A stretch of DNA of 6,318 nt from Flavobacteriaceae bacterium (GTDB taxonomy: Bacteria; Bacteroidota; Bacteroidia; Flavobacteriales; Flavobacteriaceae): positions 1-6,318 of the forward strand of contig JABHBC010000159.1 of assembly GCA_018674025.1 (NCBI GenBank), given 5' to 3'. The notes beneath the pieces were generated by a model that was given only the letters and a program-made list of their open reading frames with translations, was not told the DNA's origin and searched no databases. Below, piece after piece: positions 5,920 to 6,318 of the stretch; the first letter of the stretch is position 1; each line of letters starts with the position of its first letter. The position numbers were made by a program, and so were the translations under genes.

Positions 5920-6318
5920 TTAGTTTCTTTTTTTGGTTCCGTATCCATTTTTTGCACCAACTCTTGACATAGCACATCTAAATCCGATAAAGTCAGTTGA
6001 TAATTCTTCTGAATAAAATCTTCTTTGAGCTGGATCTAACCAGTAAGCTCTGTCTTTCCATGAACCACCTTTATAGACTCTAGCTTGATCGTTTATAAGT
6101 GATGTTCTTTTATCAGAGTCATCATACATGAATTCATCTGCATCGTTTAAAGCACGTAAATTTGGAGAATTGTACATCGATCTAGTTTCTTCAGGGTTTG
6201 AACCTGAAATTGAATCTGTAAATTCCTCTTGATCTAAAAAGTTTCTTGATGATCTTTTGTCACCATCTCTAAAGTTTATGTTATAACTTTCAGAGTAATT
6301 AGTTCTAAATCTTGTATC
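5920..6318 (-). CDS. gldJ: GldJ-like gliding motility / type IX secretion lipoprotein, C-terminal part only
   Basis: The frame is open from the right edge of the window (DTRFRTNYSESY...) to a TAA-type stop at 5920, giving 132 C-terminal residues; the Met at 6177 is internal and not the start. The C-terminus of a formylglycine-generating-enzyme-like (SUMF1/FGE-sulfatase) domain is clear: ARVYKGGSWKDRAYWLDPA, RRFYSEE and IGFRCAMSRVG. Of the two flavobacterial lipoproteins with this fold, GldJ and GldK, GldJ is preferred because murF follows directly, a gene order I recall from flavobacteria. In Flavobacterium johnsoniae GldJ is an outer-membrane-associated lipoprotein needed for gliding and for stable type IX secretion components; these homologues are structural rather than enzymatic. 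The lipoprotein signal peptide lies off the window, so location is inferred. A basic tail (GYGTKKRN) follows the domain. Confidence 0.85.
   Translation of the reverse strand, partial: DTRFRTNYSESYNINFRDGDKRSSRNFLDQEEFTDSISGSNPEETRSMYNSPNLRALNDADEFMYDDSDKRTSLINDQARVYKGGSWKDRAYWLDPAQRRFYSEELSTDFIGFRCAMSRVGAKNGYGTKKRN

Noticed and set aside
5920..6177. A stand-alone 85-residue protein starting at the Met at 6177
   Set aside because: The same frame continues without a stop to the right edge, and the sequence is the end of a longer SUMF/FGE-like domain.

Overview
The window is an AT-rich bacterial chromosome segment that most likely comes from a marine-type flavobacterium (Bacteroidota). The evidence is a GldJ-like gliding/type IX secretion lipoprotein gene directly upstream of murF, a tRNA promoter of the Bacteroidota form (TAnnTTTG), no clear Shine-Dalgarno sequences, a tRNA gene without an encoded CCA, and proteins rich in Lys, Asn and Ile. 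No phage, transposon, CRISPR or long repeat was seen. The placement below family/phylum level is inference.

Layout. On the + strand are the 3' two-thirds of folC (folate polyglutamylation; the 5' end lies off the window), a tRNA-Val(UAC) gene with its own promoter and intrinsic terminator, and a pirin-family gene with all four metal ligands. On the - strand, read from the right edge leftwards, are the 3' end of a gldJ-like gene, a long perfect terminator palindrome, murF (last cytoplasmic step of peptidoglycan precursor synthesis), and then three tightly packed genes of photolyase type: a 357-residue FAD-binding photolyase homologue, a 42-residue four-cysteine DUF2256 protein that is easy to miss, and a 492-residue DPRP-family (PhrB-like) photolyase/cryptochrome homologue. 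The last gene converges on the pirin gene with 7 bp between the stop codons. There is no gene-free stretch longer than about 300 bases; the largest gap is the 113 bp between folC and the tRNA, which holds the tRNA promoter.

How the genes fit together. The gaps from murF onward are 14 bp, 3 bp and a 4-bp ATGA overlap, so the three photolyase-related genes look like one translationally coupled unit, possibly carried on the murF transcript. This is the most interesting part of the window. The 357-residue protein begins directly with the FAD domain and appears to carry an antenna-like alpha/beta domain at its C-terminus, the reverse of the usual order. The 492-residue protein lacks the four cysteines that bind the [4Fe-4S] cluster in characterised PhrB-type enzymes. 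Between them sits the small CxxC/CxxxC protein, overlapping the start of the PhrB-like gene. Together they suggest a compact light-dependent repair or light-sensing module whose parts depart from textbook photolyases. The domain-order and cluster-loss readings rest on motif comparison by eye and on family knowledge, not on computed alignments.
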